Source of the DNA: an uncultured Flavobacterium sp.
GTDB lineage: Bacteria; Bacteroidota; Bacteroidia; Flavobacteriales; Flavobacteriaceae
Reading direction: 5' to 3'
NCBI RefSeq assembly: GCF_951805225.1
Contig: NZ_OX638201.1
Location: 5,890,001 to 5,954,000 of the forward strand
DNA length: 64,000 nucleotides
The stretch's first letter is position 1; each line of letters opens with the position of its first letter. Under the pieces are notes generated by a model that searched no databases, was not told the DNA's origin, and saw nothing but the letters and a program-made list of their open reading frames with translations. Positions 25,395 to 33,983 of this stretch are shown here, piece by piece. Position numbers and translations under genes: made by a program.

Positions 25395-26372
25395 TTAATC
25401 TAATGACTGATTTTCCTGATTTGCCATTTGCGAAATTGCGACATATTCGACAGCTGACATATTTCCGTAATAAAAATTCAACGGATTTACGACTTTTCCG
25501 TCTTTGTGAACCTCATAATGACAATGCGGACCTTCAGATCTTCCGGTACTTCCCACGTATCCAATAACATCGCCACGTTTGACATGTTGTCCGGCGTGAC
25601 AGTTGTATTTGCTTAAATGAGCGTACAAACTTTCGTATCCAAAACCATGCCTGATCACAACATGATTTCCAAATCCTGACGCCGCGGCATCGGCTCTTTC
25701 TACAACGCCATCGCCTGTGGCATATACAGGAGAACCTGTGTTGGCGGTAAAATCCATTCCGTTATGCATTTTTCGCACTTTCGTGAAAGGGTCAGTTCTG
25801 TATCCAAAACCCGAAGCCATTCGCTTTAAATTTTCATTTCTAACAGGCTGAATCGCCGGAATTGCCAATAATAAATTACCTTTTGTACTCGCCAATTTCA
25901 AAATTTCATCCAGTGATTTCGACTGAATCGCCAATTCTTTAGACAATCTGTCAATTCGTTTTGTTGTATTCAATACCAATTGAGAGTTGTTGTAACCTTC
26001 CAAAATTTTATAACGTTCAGGATCTCTAAAACCTGCCTTTCGAATAGAATCCGGAATTTCAGTTTTATTAAAATAAACCCTGTATATATTGTTGTCTCTA
26101 TTTTCTAATGCCTCGGTTACATCATCAATTTCATCCATTTTTTTGTTTAAAATGGCGTATTGCAATTTCAAATTTTCAATTTCACGTGCCTGCAAACGAT
26201 CTTTTGGTGTTTCGAAATAAGGCGTGTTAATTAAAAGTACAAAAACTAAAAAGCCAAAGAGTGCAGAGGCCAGCAAAAACAGCAAACCATAACCAATTTT
26301 GATCCTTTTTCTGGTTTTTATTTTCGTATAAGCCAGATTTTCTGAGTCGTAATAATATTTTACTTTCGCCAT
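25395..26372 (-). CDS. M23 family metallopeptidase (LytM type, membrane-anchored)
   Basis: A 325-residue protein with a cytoplasmic basic start, a membrane helix at about 29-48, a coiled coil (about 60-170) and a C-terminal LytM/peptidase M23 domain. Zinc ligands are visible: His and Asp in KMHNGMDFTA and the HCHYE pair near residue 283. It probably cuts peptidoglycan cross-links or acts as a scaffold for septal or envelope growth. It is the first gene of the minus-strand run and is divergent from alaS, sharing a roughly 255-bp upstream region. Confidence 0.93.
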   Translation of the reverse strand: MAKVKYYYDSENLAYTKIKTRKRIKIGYGLLFLLASALFGFLVFVLLINTPYFETPKDRLQAREIENLKLQYAILNKKMDEIDDVTEALENRDNNIYRVYFNKTEIPDSIRKAGFRDPERYKILEGYNNSQLVLNTTKRIDRLSKELAIQSKSLDEILKLASTKGNLLLAIPAIQPVRNENLKRMASGFGYRTDPFTKVRKMHNGMDFTANTGSPVYATGDGVVERADAAASGFGNHVVIRHGFGYESLYAHLSKYNCHAGQHVKRGDVIGYVGSTGRSEGPHCHYEVHKDGKVVNPLNFYYGNMSAVEYVAISQMANQENQSLD

Positions 26373-26386
26373 ATTTTAAAATACCC

Positions 26387-26394
26387 TATTTTTG
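26387..26394 (+). promoter_or_regulatory. -7 element for alaS (TATTTTTG)
   Basis: TATTTTTG followed by GCA fits the same promoter context as era and der. It would give alaS a leader of about 225 nt filled with the repeat at 26471-26617. Confidence 0.45.
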
Positions 26395-26470
26395 CAGCTT
26401 GTAAAATAAGTTAGTCGAACAAATTTAATAAATGTTTCAGTTGTTCGAAGCTTTTTTTCAAGAATAAAAT

Positions 26471-26617
26471 AATTAGATAATGTGTCAATTTGATAATTAG
26501 ATAATGCATTAAAAACGAAATTTATTGTTTTAAATTTTAAGTTTTTAATTGAATTTTTCTAATGATCACATTTTCAGATTGATGAATTATCTAATTGACA
26601 CATTTTCAAATTATCTC
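26471..26617. repeat. Inverted 'attatctaattgacacatt' repeats in the alaS leader
   Basis: attagataatgtgtcaatttgataat-type sequence at 26471-26507 is met by the inverted form (gaattatctaattgacacat, then tttcaaattatctcatt) at 26584-26617. The right copy ends about 10 bp before the alaS ATG, so its folding could affect translation. Related copies lie at 54889-54920 and 55056-55097. Confidence 0.6.
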
Positions 26618-26627
26618 ATTAATAAAC

Positions 26628-29264
26628 ATGAAATCACAAGACGTACGTAAACAATTTCTAGACTTTTTTAAAAGCAACGGGCACTTAATTGTTCCTTCAG
26701 CTCCTATCGTTCTTAAGGATGATCCAACACTTATGTTCAATAACTCGGGAATGGCCCAGTTCAAAGAATATTTTTTAGGAAACGGAACACCAAAAAGCAA
26801 AAGAATAGCCGATACGCAAAAATGTCTTCGTGTTTCTGGTAAACATAATGATCTTGAGGATGTTGGTTTTGATACTTATCACCATACAATGTTCGAAATG
26901 TTGGGGAACTGGTCTTTTGGAGATTATTTCAAAAAAGAAGCAATCAACTGGGCTTGGCAGCTTTTGACAGAAGTTTATAAAATCCCGAAAGAGAATCTTT
27001 ATGTTTCTGTTTTTGAAGGAAGCAAAGAAGATAATGTTCCGTTTGATCAGGAAGCTTGGGATATTTGGAAAACATTAATCGATGAAGACCGAATTATCCT
27101 TGGAAACAAAAAAGATAATTTCTGGGAAATGGGTGACCAAGGACCATGCGGACCTTGTTCTGAAATTCACGTTGATTTACGTTCAGAAGAAGAAAAAGCA
27201 TTAGTTTCTGGTAAAAGTTTGGTAAACAATGATCATCCGCAAGTTGTTGAAATCTGGAATAATGTATTCATGGAATTCAACCGTAAAGCTGATGGATCTC
27301 TAGAAAAACTTCCTGCACAACACGTAGATACCGGAATGGGATTTGAGCGTTTGTGTATGGCTTTGCAAGGAAAAACATCAAATTATGATACTGATGTTTT
27401 CACTCCGCTTATCGAAAAAGTAGAACAAATTACAGGATTAAAATATACTTCTGATGAAATTAAAAACATCTCAGAAGAACAAAATAAAACGAATATAGCA
27501 ATTCGTGTTGTGGTAGATCACGTTCGTGCGGTTGCGTTTGCAATTGCCGACGGACAATTACCGTCAAACACTGGAGCTGGTTATGTAATTCGTAGAATTT
27601 TGCGTCGTGCAATTCGTTACGGATTTACTTTCTTAGATACCAAAGAACCTTTTATCAATAAATTGGTAGAAGTTTTGGCAAATCAAATGGGAGAATTTTT
27701 CCCGGAAATCAAATCGCAACAACAATTAGTTACGAATGTAATTCGCGAAGAAGAAGCTTCTTTCTTAAGAACTCTTGATCAGGGATTACAATTGTTAGAT
27801 AATGTGATTGCACAAACTAAAGGTGAAGAAGTTTCTGGAGCAAAAGCATTCGAATTATACGATACTTTTGGATTCCCGAAAGATTTGACGGCTTTGATCT
27901 TGAAAGAAAAAGGAATGTCTTTTAACGAAGCAGAATTTGACGCATCAATGCAGGAACAAAAAAATCGTTCCCGTGCAGCGTCAGAAGTTTCAACAGAAGA
28001 TTGGACAGTTTTGATTCCTGGAAATGTAGAAACTTTCGTTGGTTACGATCAAGTAGAAAACGAAGTGAAAATTACAAGAATCCGTAAAGTTGATTCTAAG
28101 AAAGACGGAATCTTATACCAAATCGTTTTAGATAATACACCATTTTATCCAGAAGGAGGAGGACAAGTTGGAGATAAAGGAACTTTAGTTTCGGCAAATG
28201 AAACTATCGAAATCATTGATACTAAGAAAGAGAATAATTTGATTTTGCATTTCGCAAAACAATTGCCGGAAAATATTGAAGCTGGTTTTATTGCAAAAGT
28301 AAATGCTGATTTAAGAGGTTCAACTTCTAAAAATCACTCGGCTACGCACTTAATGCATTTGGCTTTGAGAAACCTTCTTGGAACTCACGTAGAGCAAAAA
28401 GGTTCATTGGTAAATCCGAACTATTTGCGTTTTGACTTTTCGCATTTTTCTAAAGTTTCAGATGATGAATTACGTCAGGTTGAAGCAAGTGTAAATGCAC
28501 AAATTGAAGCACAATTGCAATTAGTAGAACACAGAAATATTCCGATTAAAGAAGCATTAGATAAAGGTGCAATGGCTTTATTTGGAGAGAAATACGGAGA
28601 TAATGTTCGAATGATTGAATTTGGTGAAAGTAAAGAACTTTGCGGTGGAATTCACGTAAAAAACACAGCAGAAATCTGGCATTTCAAAATCATTTCTGAA
28701 GGTGCAGTAGCGGCTGGAATTCGTCGTATTGAAGCGATTACAGGTGATGCAGTAAAAGATTTCTATAAAAATCAAGAAAATACTTTATCTGAAATAAAAG
28801 AAACATTAAAAAATCCACAAGATATTTTAAAATCAGTGGCTTCTTTACAAGATGATAATGCTAAATTGAAAAAACAAATCGAGCAATTACTTAAAGAAAA
28901 AGTAGGCGCTTTAAAATCAGAATTAGAGAAAGATTTCCAGGAAGTAAACGGAGTAAATTTCCTTGCAAAACAAGTAGATTTAAGCATGGCTTCGACGAAA
29001 GAATTAGCTTCGGCTTTAGGAAGTTCAAAAGCAGATTCTTTTGTATTTTTAGCTTCTGTAGAAGATGGTTTACCAAATATTCACTGCTATATCTCTAAAG
29101 AATTGGTAACAAGCAAAAGCTTAAACGCAAATGCAGTTATCAAAGAATTAGGAAAATTTATTGATGGAAATGGAGGAGGACAACCTTTCTTCGCATCCGG
29201 AAAAGGAAAAAATGCTGCAGGAATTGCTGAAGCTTTGGCTCACGCTGTTGATTTTGTAAAATAA
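26628..29264 (+). CDS. alaS: Alanine--tRNA ligase
   Basis: Charges tRNA-Ala in the cytoplasm. The 878-residue product shows the class II core (SQDVRKQFLDFFKSNGH start, DTYHHTMFEMLGNWSFGDYF, TGMGFERL), the editing domain with HSATHLMHLALR and the zinc-binding CGGIH, and a C-terminal DHHA1/C-Ala domain ending in GNGGGQPFFASGKG. Full family length. The ATG at 26628 is chosen because MKSQDVRKQF is the usual beginning; 26595 would add 11 unlikely residues. A terminator follows closely. Confidence 0.98.
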   Translation: MKSQDVRKQFLDFFKSNGHLIVPSAPIVLKDDPTLMFNNSGMAQFKEYFLGNGTPKSKRIADTQKCLRVSGKHNDLEDVGFDTYHHTMFEMLGNWSFGDYFKKEAINWAWQLLTEVYKIPKENLYVSVFEGSKEDNVPFDQEAWDIWKTLIDEDRIILGNKKDNFWEMGDQGPCGPCSEIHVDLRSEEEKALVSGKSLVNNDHPQVVEIWNNVFMEFNRKADGSLEKLPAQHVDTGMGFERLCMALQGKTSNYDTDVFTPLIEKVEQITGLKYTSDEIKNISEEQNKTNIAIRVVVDHVRAVAFAIADGQLPSNTGAGYVIRRILRRAIRYGFTFLDTKEPFINKLVEVLANQMGEFFPEIKSQQQLVTNVIREEEASFLRTLDQGLQLLDNVIAQTKGEEVSGAKAFELYDTFGFPKDLTALILKEKGMSFNEAEFDASMQEQKNRSRAASEVSTEDWTVLIPGNVETFVGYDQVENEVKITRIRKVDSKKDGILYQIVLDNTPFYPEGGGQVGDKGTLVSANETIEIIDTKKENNLILHFAKQLPENIEAGFIAKVNADLRGSTSKNHSATHLMHLALRNLLGTHVEQKGSLVNPNYLRFDFSHFSKVSDDELRQVEASVNAQIEAQLQLVEHRNIPIKEALDKGAMALFGEKYGDNVRMIEFGESKELCGGIHVKNTAEIWHFKIISEGAVAAGIRRIEAITGDAVKDFYKNQENTLSEIKETLKNPQDILKSVASLQDDNAKLKKQIEQLLKEKVGALKSELEKDFQEVNGVNFLAKQVDLSMASTKELASALGSSKADSFVFLASVEDGLPNIHCYISKELVTSKSLNANAVIKELGKFIDGNGGGQPFFASGKGKNAAGIAEALAHAVDFVK

Positions 29265-29270
29265 CGGCAT

Positions 29271-29297
29271 ATAACTTTTACAAAAGTTATTTTTTAT
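29271..29297 (+). terminator. Terminator of alaS
   Basis: ataactttt (29271-29279) pairs with aaaagttat (29282-29290) across a tiny loop and runs into a T-rich tail, 6 bp after the stop. Confidence 0.7.
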
Positions 29298-29300
29298 TTT

Positions 29301-29346
29301 TCGCGCAAAAACGCAGAGTCGCAAAGTTTTTAAAAGCTTTGCGACT
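29301..29346. repeat. Left 46-bp inverted repeat around the GxxExxY gene
   Basis: Read in reverse complement, this matches 29909-29954 at about 38-40 of 46 positions, the differences lying mostly in the hairpin loop. Each copy itself holds a hairpin (gtcgcaaag/ctttgcgac) plus the word acgcagagtcgcaaag. The pair sits outside the GxxExxY gene like terminal inverted repeats. Confidence 0.7.
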
Positions 29347-29398
29347 TTTTTTATTTTATCGAATTAAATTTTGTAAGTTTATACTTAATTTTTTAAGT

Positions 29399-29776
29399 AT
29401 GAATGAAAATGAAATTTCAGCTATCGTAGTTGATATCTGTTACAAAATGCATGTAAAACTTGGTCCCGGTTTATTAGAGTCGGTTTATGAAGCAATTTTA
29501 TATTACGAATTAAGTAAAAAAGGATTATTTGTCGAAAGACAAAAAACTCTTCCAGTTGTTTGGGATGAAATTAAACTCGATATTGGTTTCAGAAGTGATT
29601 TAATAATTGAGAACAAATTGATTTTAGAAATTAAATCAATTGAAAAAATAACAGAAGTTCATGCAAAGCAAGTTATGACATACTTAAAAATCACAAAAAT
29701 GAAATTAGGATTGCTGATAAATTTTAATGTGCCTTTGATTAAATTTGGTATTACAAGAATTGTTAATAATCTTTAG
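29399..29776 (+). CDS. GxxExxY protein (PD-(D/E)XK-like fold)
   Basis: A 125-residue protein with the name-giving motif GPGLLESVYE and, further on, the strand pair RSDLIIENKLILEIKSIEKI, where Asp and Glu-x-Lys resemble the PD-(D/E)XK nuclease core. The ATG at 29399 is used; the upstream extension to 29339 overlaps the repeat. GxxExxY proteins are very common in Bacteroidota, often next to short repeats, and have no settled function. Here the gene is enclosed by inverted 46-bp repeats (29301-29346 and 29909-29954), giving a unit of about 654 bp. Confidence 0.9.
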   Translation: MNENEISAIVVDICYKMHVKLGPGLLESVYEAILYYELSKKGLFVERQKTLPVVWDEIKLDIGFRSDLIIENKLILEIKSIEKITEVHAKQVMTYLKITKMKLGLLINFNVPLIKFGITRIVNNL

Positions 29777-29824
29777 ATTAGACCAATATTAAAAAACATT
29801 ATAAAAAGGTACAAAATCAAAATC

Positions 29825-29954
29825 AAAAACTTTGCGACTTTGCGTCTTTGCGCGATTTTTTTCTTTTTATTAAATCGAGATAAAACTTATTGATAAAAAA
29901 AAAACAAAGTCGCAAAGCATAAAAATACTTTGCGACTCTGCGTCTTTGCGAGAT
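29825..29954. repeat. Right-hand repeats of the GxxExxY unit
   Basis: 29909-29954 is the inverted partner of 29301-29346. Before it, 29825-29862 carries a direct copy of its right half (actttgcgactttgcgtc, then tttgcgcga). A separate 'aacttagcgactcagtacc' repeat follows at 29974-30004. Confidence 0.65.
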
Positions 29955-30010
29955 TAATTATTTAGACAAAGTTAACTTAGCGACTCAGTACCTTAGAAGC
30001 TAAGAAAAAC

Positions 30011-31756
30011 TTACTTGCGCTCACCAATTTGCTGACGCCACATTGCGTAATACAAACCTTTCTCAGCAATTAAATCATCGTGTTTACCTTGCTCGATAAT
30101 TTTCCCTTGTTCTAATACAAATATTTTATCGGCGTGCATTACCGTTGATAATCTATGGGCGATTAAAACGGTGATTCTGTTTTGATCGGATATATTTCTA
30201 ATTGTAGCATTAATCTCTTCTTCGGTAATAGAATCTAATGCGGAAGTAGCTTCATCAAAAATCAATAAATTAGGATTTCTTAGAATCGCACGTGCAATCG
30301 ATAAACGTTGTTTTTCTCCACCCGAAACTTTAATTCCGCCTTCACCAATTGTAGTGTTTAAACCATCTTCGGCACGTTGTAATAATTTTTCACAACTTGC
30401 TCTTTTTAAAGCATCATATAAATCTTCATCGGTTGCATTTGGTTTTACGAACAATAAATTCTCGCGGATTGTTCCGGAGAATAATTGCGCATCCTGAGTT
30501 ACAAAACCTAATTGTTTTCTTAAATCAAGCAAATCAATTTCGGTAGAATCGATTTTATTATAAAGAACCTTTCCTTCGGCAGGCGTGTATAAACCAACTA
30601 ATAATTTCACCAAAGTTGTTTTTCCGGAACCGGACGGACCAACAAAAGCAACGGTTTCACCTTGTTTAATGTCGAAATTAATATTTTCTACAGCTTTGAA
30701 TTTTGCAGTTTTATGTTGAAAACTTACATTATTAAAAAGCAAAGACTGAATCGCTCCAACATGTTTTGGATTTTTAGGACGAAATTCTTTTGGAGCGCTT
30801 AATAAAGTTTTAAAGTTTTCCATTGAAACTTTGGTTTCATTCAAAGCAATAATGAAATTTCCTAATTCTTGCAGAGGTCCAAAAATAAAGAAAGTAAAGA
30901 ATACCATTGTTAGTAAATCACCAACGATAATTTTATTTCCAAACAAGAAATAGTACAACGTAAAAACGACACAAGTTCTTAAAAAGTGAACGGTAGTTCC
31001 CTGAATAAAACTCAAACTTCTGATAAAACGGATTTTCTCCAATTCAAGCTGTAGAATTTTAAACGTATTTAGATTCAGACGTTTTTCTTCCTGATACGTT
31101 AATCCAAGACTTTTTACAAGCTCGATATTTCTTAAACTTTCGGTTGTAGAACCCGCCAAAGCATTCGTTTGATTGACAATTTTTCGAGAAACGATTTTTA
31201 TCTTTTTTCCCAAATATGAACTAATCAAAGCAATAATTGGAGCCGTAATCAAAAAGATAATCGAAATACGATAATCAATACGCGCAACATAAACGATCAC
31301 GAATATGAATCCGATAATAGTTTGAAAAATTAAAGAAATCGAAAGCGTAATTAACTTTTCAGAATCAGAACGTACTTTAGTCAGTTTGCTTAAAGTTTCA
31401 CCGCTACGCTGATCTTCAAATTCAGCAAAAGGTAAATCAAGTGATTTTTTAATTCCGTCAGTATACATTTGTGCACCAGTTCGCTGAATAACGACATTGG
31501 TAAAGTAATCCTGAAAGTTTTTGGTAATTCTGGAAATCATCGCAGCACCAAGCGAAAGACCCAACCAGAATGATAGAGATTTTATAAAACCCATTTCGTT
31601 TCCAGCATATTTATGCAAACCAACACCGCAATCCTGCATTAATTTACCGGTAATTACAGAGTCTGATAAGCTGAAACAAATGTTGATAGAGGCCATAATC
31701 AACGCAAAAAACAAAAGCATTTTGTGTTTGATTATATAAGAATATAGTAATTTCAT
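30011..31756 (-). CDS. ABC transporter, fused permease and ATP-binding protein (exporter type)
   Basis: A 581-residue half-transporter that should work as a homodimer in the inner membrane. The first 310 residues form a six-helix type-1 exporter domain; the second half is the ATPase with Walker A GPSGSGKTT, a Q-loop GFVTQDAQLFSG, signature VSGGEKQR, Walker B LLIFDEATSALD and the switch His in LIAHRLST. This is the MsbA/BmrA-like branch that exports lipids, drugs or peptides. The gene stands alone; the substrate cannot be told. A -7-like TACTTTTG lies at 31783-31790 on the minus strand. Confidence 0.95.
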   Translation of the reverse strand: MKLLYSYIIKHKMLLFFALIMASINICFSLSDSVITGKLMQDCGVGLHKYAGNEMGFIKSLSFWLGLSLGAAMISRITKNFQDYFTNVVIQRTGAQMYTDGIKKSLDLPFAEFEDQRSGETLSKLTKVRSDSEKLITLSISLIFQTIIGFIFVIVYVARIDYRISIIFLITAPIIALISSYLGKKIKIVSRKIVNQTNALAGSTTESLRNIELVKSLGLTYQEEKRLNLNTFKILQLELEKIRFIRSLSFIQGTTVHFLRTCVVFTLYYFLFGNKIIVGDLLTMVFFTFFIFGPLQELGNFIIALNETKVSMENFKTLLSAPKEFRPKNPKHVGAIQSLLFNNVSFQHKTAKFKAVENINFDIKQGETVAFVGPSGSGKTTLVKLLVGLYTPAEGKVLYNKIDSTEIDLLDLRKQLGFVTQDAQLFSGTIRENLLFVKPNATDEDLYDALKRASCEKLLQRAEDGLNTTIGEGGIKVSGGEKQRLSIARAILRNPNLLIFDEATSALDSITEEEINATIRNISDQNRITVLIAHRLSTVMHADKIFVLEQGKIIEQGKHDDLIAEKGLYYAMWRQQIGERK

Positions 31757-31879
31757 GTGTGAGTTTAAATTTATTGCAGATGCAAAAGTAGTGAATAGTT
31801 TGACGCTATAAAGGGGCTTTTAGTTATTAAAAATGTAAATTTTTTTACAGATGAAGTTATCAGTCTGTTTTTTGAAGTT

Positions 31880-32032
31880 TTGAATGTTTTATTTTTTTTA
31901 GGAACTATATTTTTTAAAATTGGAGTAATAAAAAATAAGAAAAAAGCTAATCATTTAGGTGTTTTTTTGCTTTCGATTATTTTTTTTTACAGTATAATTA
32001 CTTATCTATATTGTTTACCATTAATATATTAA
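31880..32032 (+). CDS. Possible small membrane protein (TTG start), doubtful
   Basis: A 50-residue frame in the 378-bp gap between the ABC gene and the lipoprotein pair. It has two hydrophobic stretches (VLFFLGTIFF and LGVFLLSIIFFYSIITYLY) split by a lysine-rich link, the layout of a tiny two-helix membrane protein. The frame stays open upstream to 31799, but no ATG is present. It could be a decayed gene fragment. Weak support only. Confidence 0.25.
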   Translation: MNVLFFLGTIFFKIGVIKNKKKANHLGVFLLSIIFFYSIITYLYCLPLIY

Positions 32033-32099
32033 GAAGTGCTTGGGATTATAATCTAAGTCTTGCTGAGGAATCCCGTAAGGTTTTGGTTTTGGGTTGTAC

Positions 32100-32107
32100 T
32101 ACGTTTG
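32100..32107 (+). promoter_or_regulatory. -7 element for the first lipoprotein gene (TACGTTTG)
   Basis: TACGTTTG followed by GCA lies 27 bp before the ATG at 32135. No -33 TTG at the ideal distance. Confidence 0.45.
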
Positions 32108-32134
32108 CACCAATAACAAATTTAACAAAACAAA

Positions 32135-32917
32135 ATGAAAAAAATTTTATGCCTTTTTAGTGCTTTAGCATTAGTATTAACTTCTTGTTCAAGTGATGAT
32201 TCTTCTTCAGACGCTGGATCTGCTACATTATTACCAACAAAAATTGTTGAAACAAGTGTTGAAAACGGAAAATCTGGAAGTCTTACTTATACTGCTACTT
32301 ATGACGGAAATAAGATAAAAGAAATTAAAGTTTCTGATGCTTCAAGATCTGTGTTTACTTATACAGGAGATCTTATCACAAAAGTTGAATTGTATTATTC
32401 AAGTGAATTACAATCTACAGATGTTTATGCTTATGAAAACGGAAAACTAATATCAAAAATTACAACTAAAGCTTTTGGTAGCAGTCCTCAACAAAAATTG
32501 ACTTTCGTTTATAATGCAAACGGAACAGTTAATGCAAATCAATCTCAAATAGAAGACAAAGTAGAAACTAAGTTTGACACTACTACACTTTATACTTTTG
32601 CAAACGGTAATATGATTTCTTCAGAATTTATCGATGGAGAAAGAGAAAAAATTACAAGTACATTTGATGACAAGAAAAGCCCATTTGTTAATGTAACAGG
32701 TTTGAAACTTTTATTAGACTTGGATAATCATTTGGAATTTGATTTTTATTCAGCGAATAATAACGTAAAAAGCGTTACAGAAACTTATAATGCTGAAGGA
32801 AAACTTGTTCAAACTGCAACAGTTGCGACTACAAATAAATACAATAAAAGCAATTTCTTAACAGAAGCATTTGTTGGAGACGCTACAGATTCTTATAAAA
32901 TAGAGGTTACTTATTAA
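32135..32917 (+). CDS. Lipoprotein with YD-like beta repeats, paralogue 1
   Basis: A 260-residue lipoprotein: signal and lipobox LVLTSCSSDD (Cys18), an S/D-rich linker, then a beta-rich body with short units such as YDGNKIKEIKV, FTYTGDLITKVE, YAYENGKLISKI that resemble the YD/Rhs-like or DUF4595-type strand pairs of Bacteroidota surface lipoproteins. The SSDDSS after the Cys may act as an export signal for surface exposure. The next gene is a paralogue with the same plan. Function unknown. Confidence 0.8.
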   Translation: MKKILCLFSALALVLTSCSSDDSSSDAGSATLLPTKIVETSVENGKSGSLTYTATYDGNKIKEIKVSDASRSVFTYTGDLITKVELYYSSELQSTDVYAYENGKLISKITTKAFGSSPQQKLTFVYNANGTVNANQSQIEDKVETKFDTTTLYTFANGNMISSEFIDGEREKITSTFDDKKSPFVNVTGLKLLLDLDNHLEFDFYSANNNVKSVTETYNAEGKLVQTATVATTNKYNKSNFLTEAFVGDATDSYKIEVTY

Positions 32918-32938
32918 TTCTCTTTTTAGTAATGATAC

Positions 32939-32979
32939 AATCCCCAATTATCAATTAATATTGATGTTGGGGATTTTTT
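32939..32979 (+). terminator. Terminator after lipoprotein paralogue 1
   Basis: aatccccaa and ttggggatt form a 9-bp stem with an inner atcaat/attgat stem and a T run at 32974-32979. Confidence 0.85.
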
Positions 32980-33090
32980 GATTTAAAAATAGTCTGATTT
33001 TTATAAGTTGTTTTGGAGGTTAAATTCTGAATTTTATTATTCGAAACAATTTCAATTATATTTGCTAACCGAAAATAAATACTACAAAAA

Positions 33091-33885
33091 ATGAAAAACC
33101 TTTTATTGCTTTTTAGCGCTTTAACTTTATTGCTAACATCATGTTCAAATGATGATAATAATTCTTCAGAAGATAAATCGATCTTACCTAAAATAATTTC
33201 TTATACTTATCCTTCAGCTGATTTAGGGACAAATAGTAAAAACACGATTGCTTACAATGGAAATAAAATTGTAAGTGTTATTGACGAAGATTCGAAAACA
33301 TTATTTACCTACGACGGTGATTTAATAATAAAACAAGAGCAGTTTAGGATAGATCAACAAGCAAATCAAAGCAAAAGTAGAGAAGTTTTATATACTTATG
33401 AAAATGGGAAATTAAAGACTAGAACTTATAGAACAAATATAAGTGCAGAATATCCGGAAGGTAATTATACTCAAAAAACAGTTTACACTCATACATCTAA
33501 TAATCTAATTTCATACATAGACTATTTAGTTGACGGGGATCCAAAAGTAGAAATTAAATTAGGCGAAGGAACATTGACTTATGAGGTTGGTAATCTTGTA
33601 AAAGAACTGCAAAAAGTTAATTCAGTGATAACAACAAGAGTTTATGAATATGATAAAAAGAATAATCCACTTAAAAATATTTTAGGCTATAACTTACTGC
33701 TAAATGAAATTAGTGAATTGGGCAAAAACAATGTTATAAAAACTACTGTAAGTAGATCTGACTATCCTAATTCATTTGTTTTTTTGACAACTTTTACATA
33801 CAATGATAAAGGATATCCAATAAAACATACTTCATTTGATGGTGGAGGAAAATCAATAGAATACGAAATAGAATATACTTATTAA
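33091..33885 (+). CDS. Lipoprotein with YD-like beta repeats, paralogue 2
   Basis: A 264-residue lipoprotein with the same plan as its upstream neighbour: lipobox LLLTSCSNDD (Cys18), then units AYNGNKIVSVI, FTYDGDLIIKQE, YTYENGKLKTRT and a closing YEIEYTY like the neighbour's YKIEVTY. The two genes are tandem duplicates that have diverged, each with its own terminator, so they may be controlled separately. Function unknown; a surface location is likely. Confidence 0.8.
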   Translation: MKNLLLLFSALTLLLTSCSNDDNNSSEDKSILPKIISYTYPSADLGTNSKNTIAYNGNKIVSVIDEDSKTLFTYDGDLIIKQEQFRIDQQANQSKSREVLYTYENGKLKTRTYRTNISAEYPEGNYTQKTVYTHTSNNLISYIDYLVDGDPKVEIKLGEGTLTYEVGNLVKELQKVNSVITTRVYEYDKKNNPLKNILGYNLLLNEISELGKNNVIKTTVSRSDYPNSFVFLTTFTYNDKGYPIKHTSFDGGGKSIEYEIEYTY

Positions 33886-33908
33886 GGAATCGAAATTCGA
33901 AATTATAT

Positions 33909-33942
33909 CAAAAACCAAATACTTTCTGTGTTTGGTTTTTTT
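33909..33942 (+). terminator. Terminator after lipoprotein paralogue 2
   Basis: aaaaccaaa (33911-33919) pairs with tttggtttt (33931-33939), followed by T residues. Confidence 0.8.
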
Positions 33943-33983
33943 ATTGGTGAAAATTGGTGAAATTCGTGTTTAAAATAAACGAC

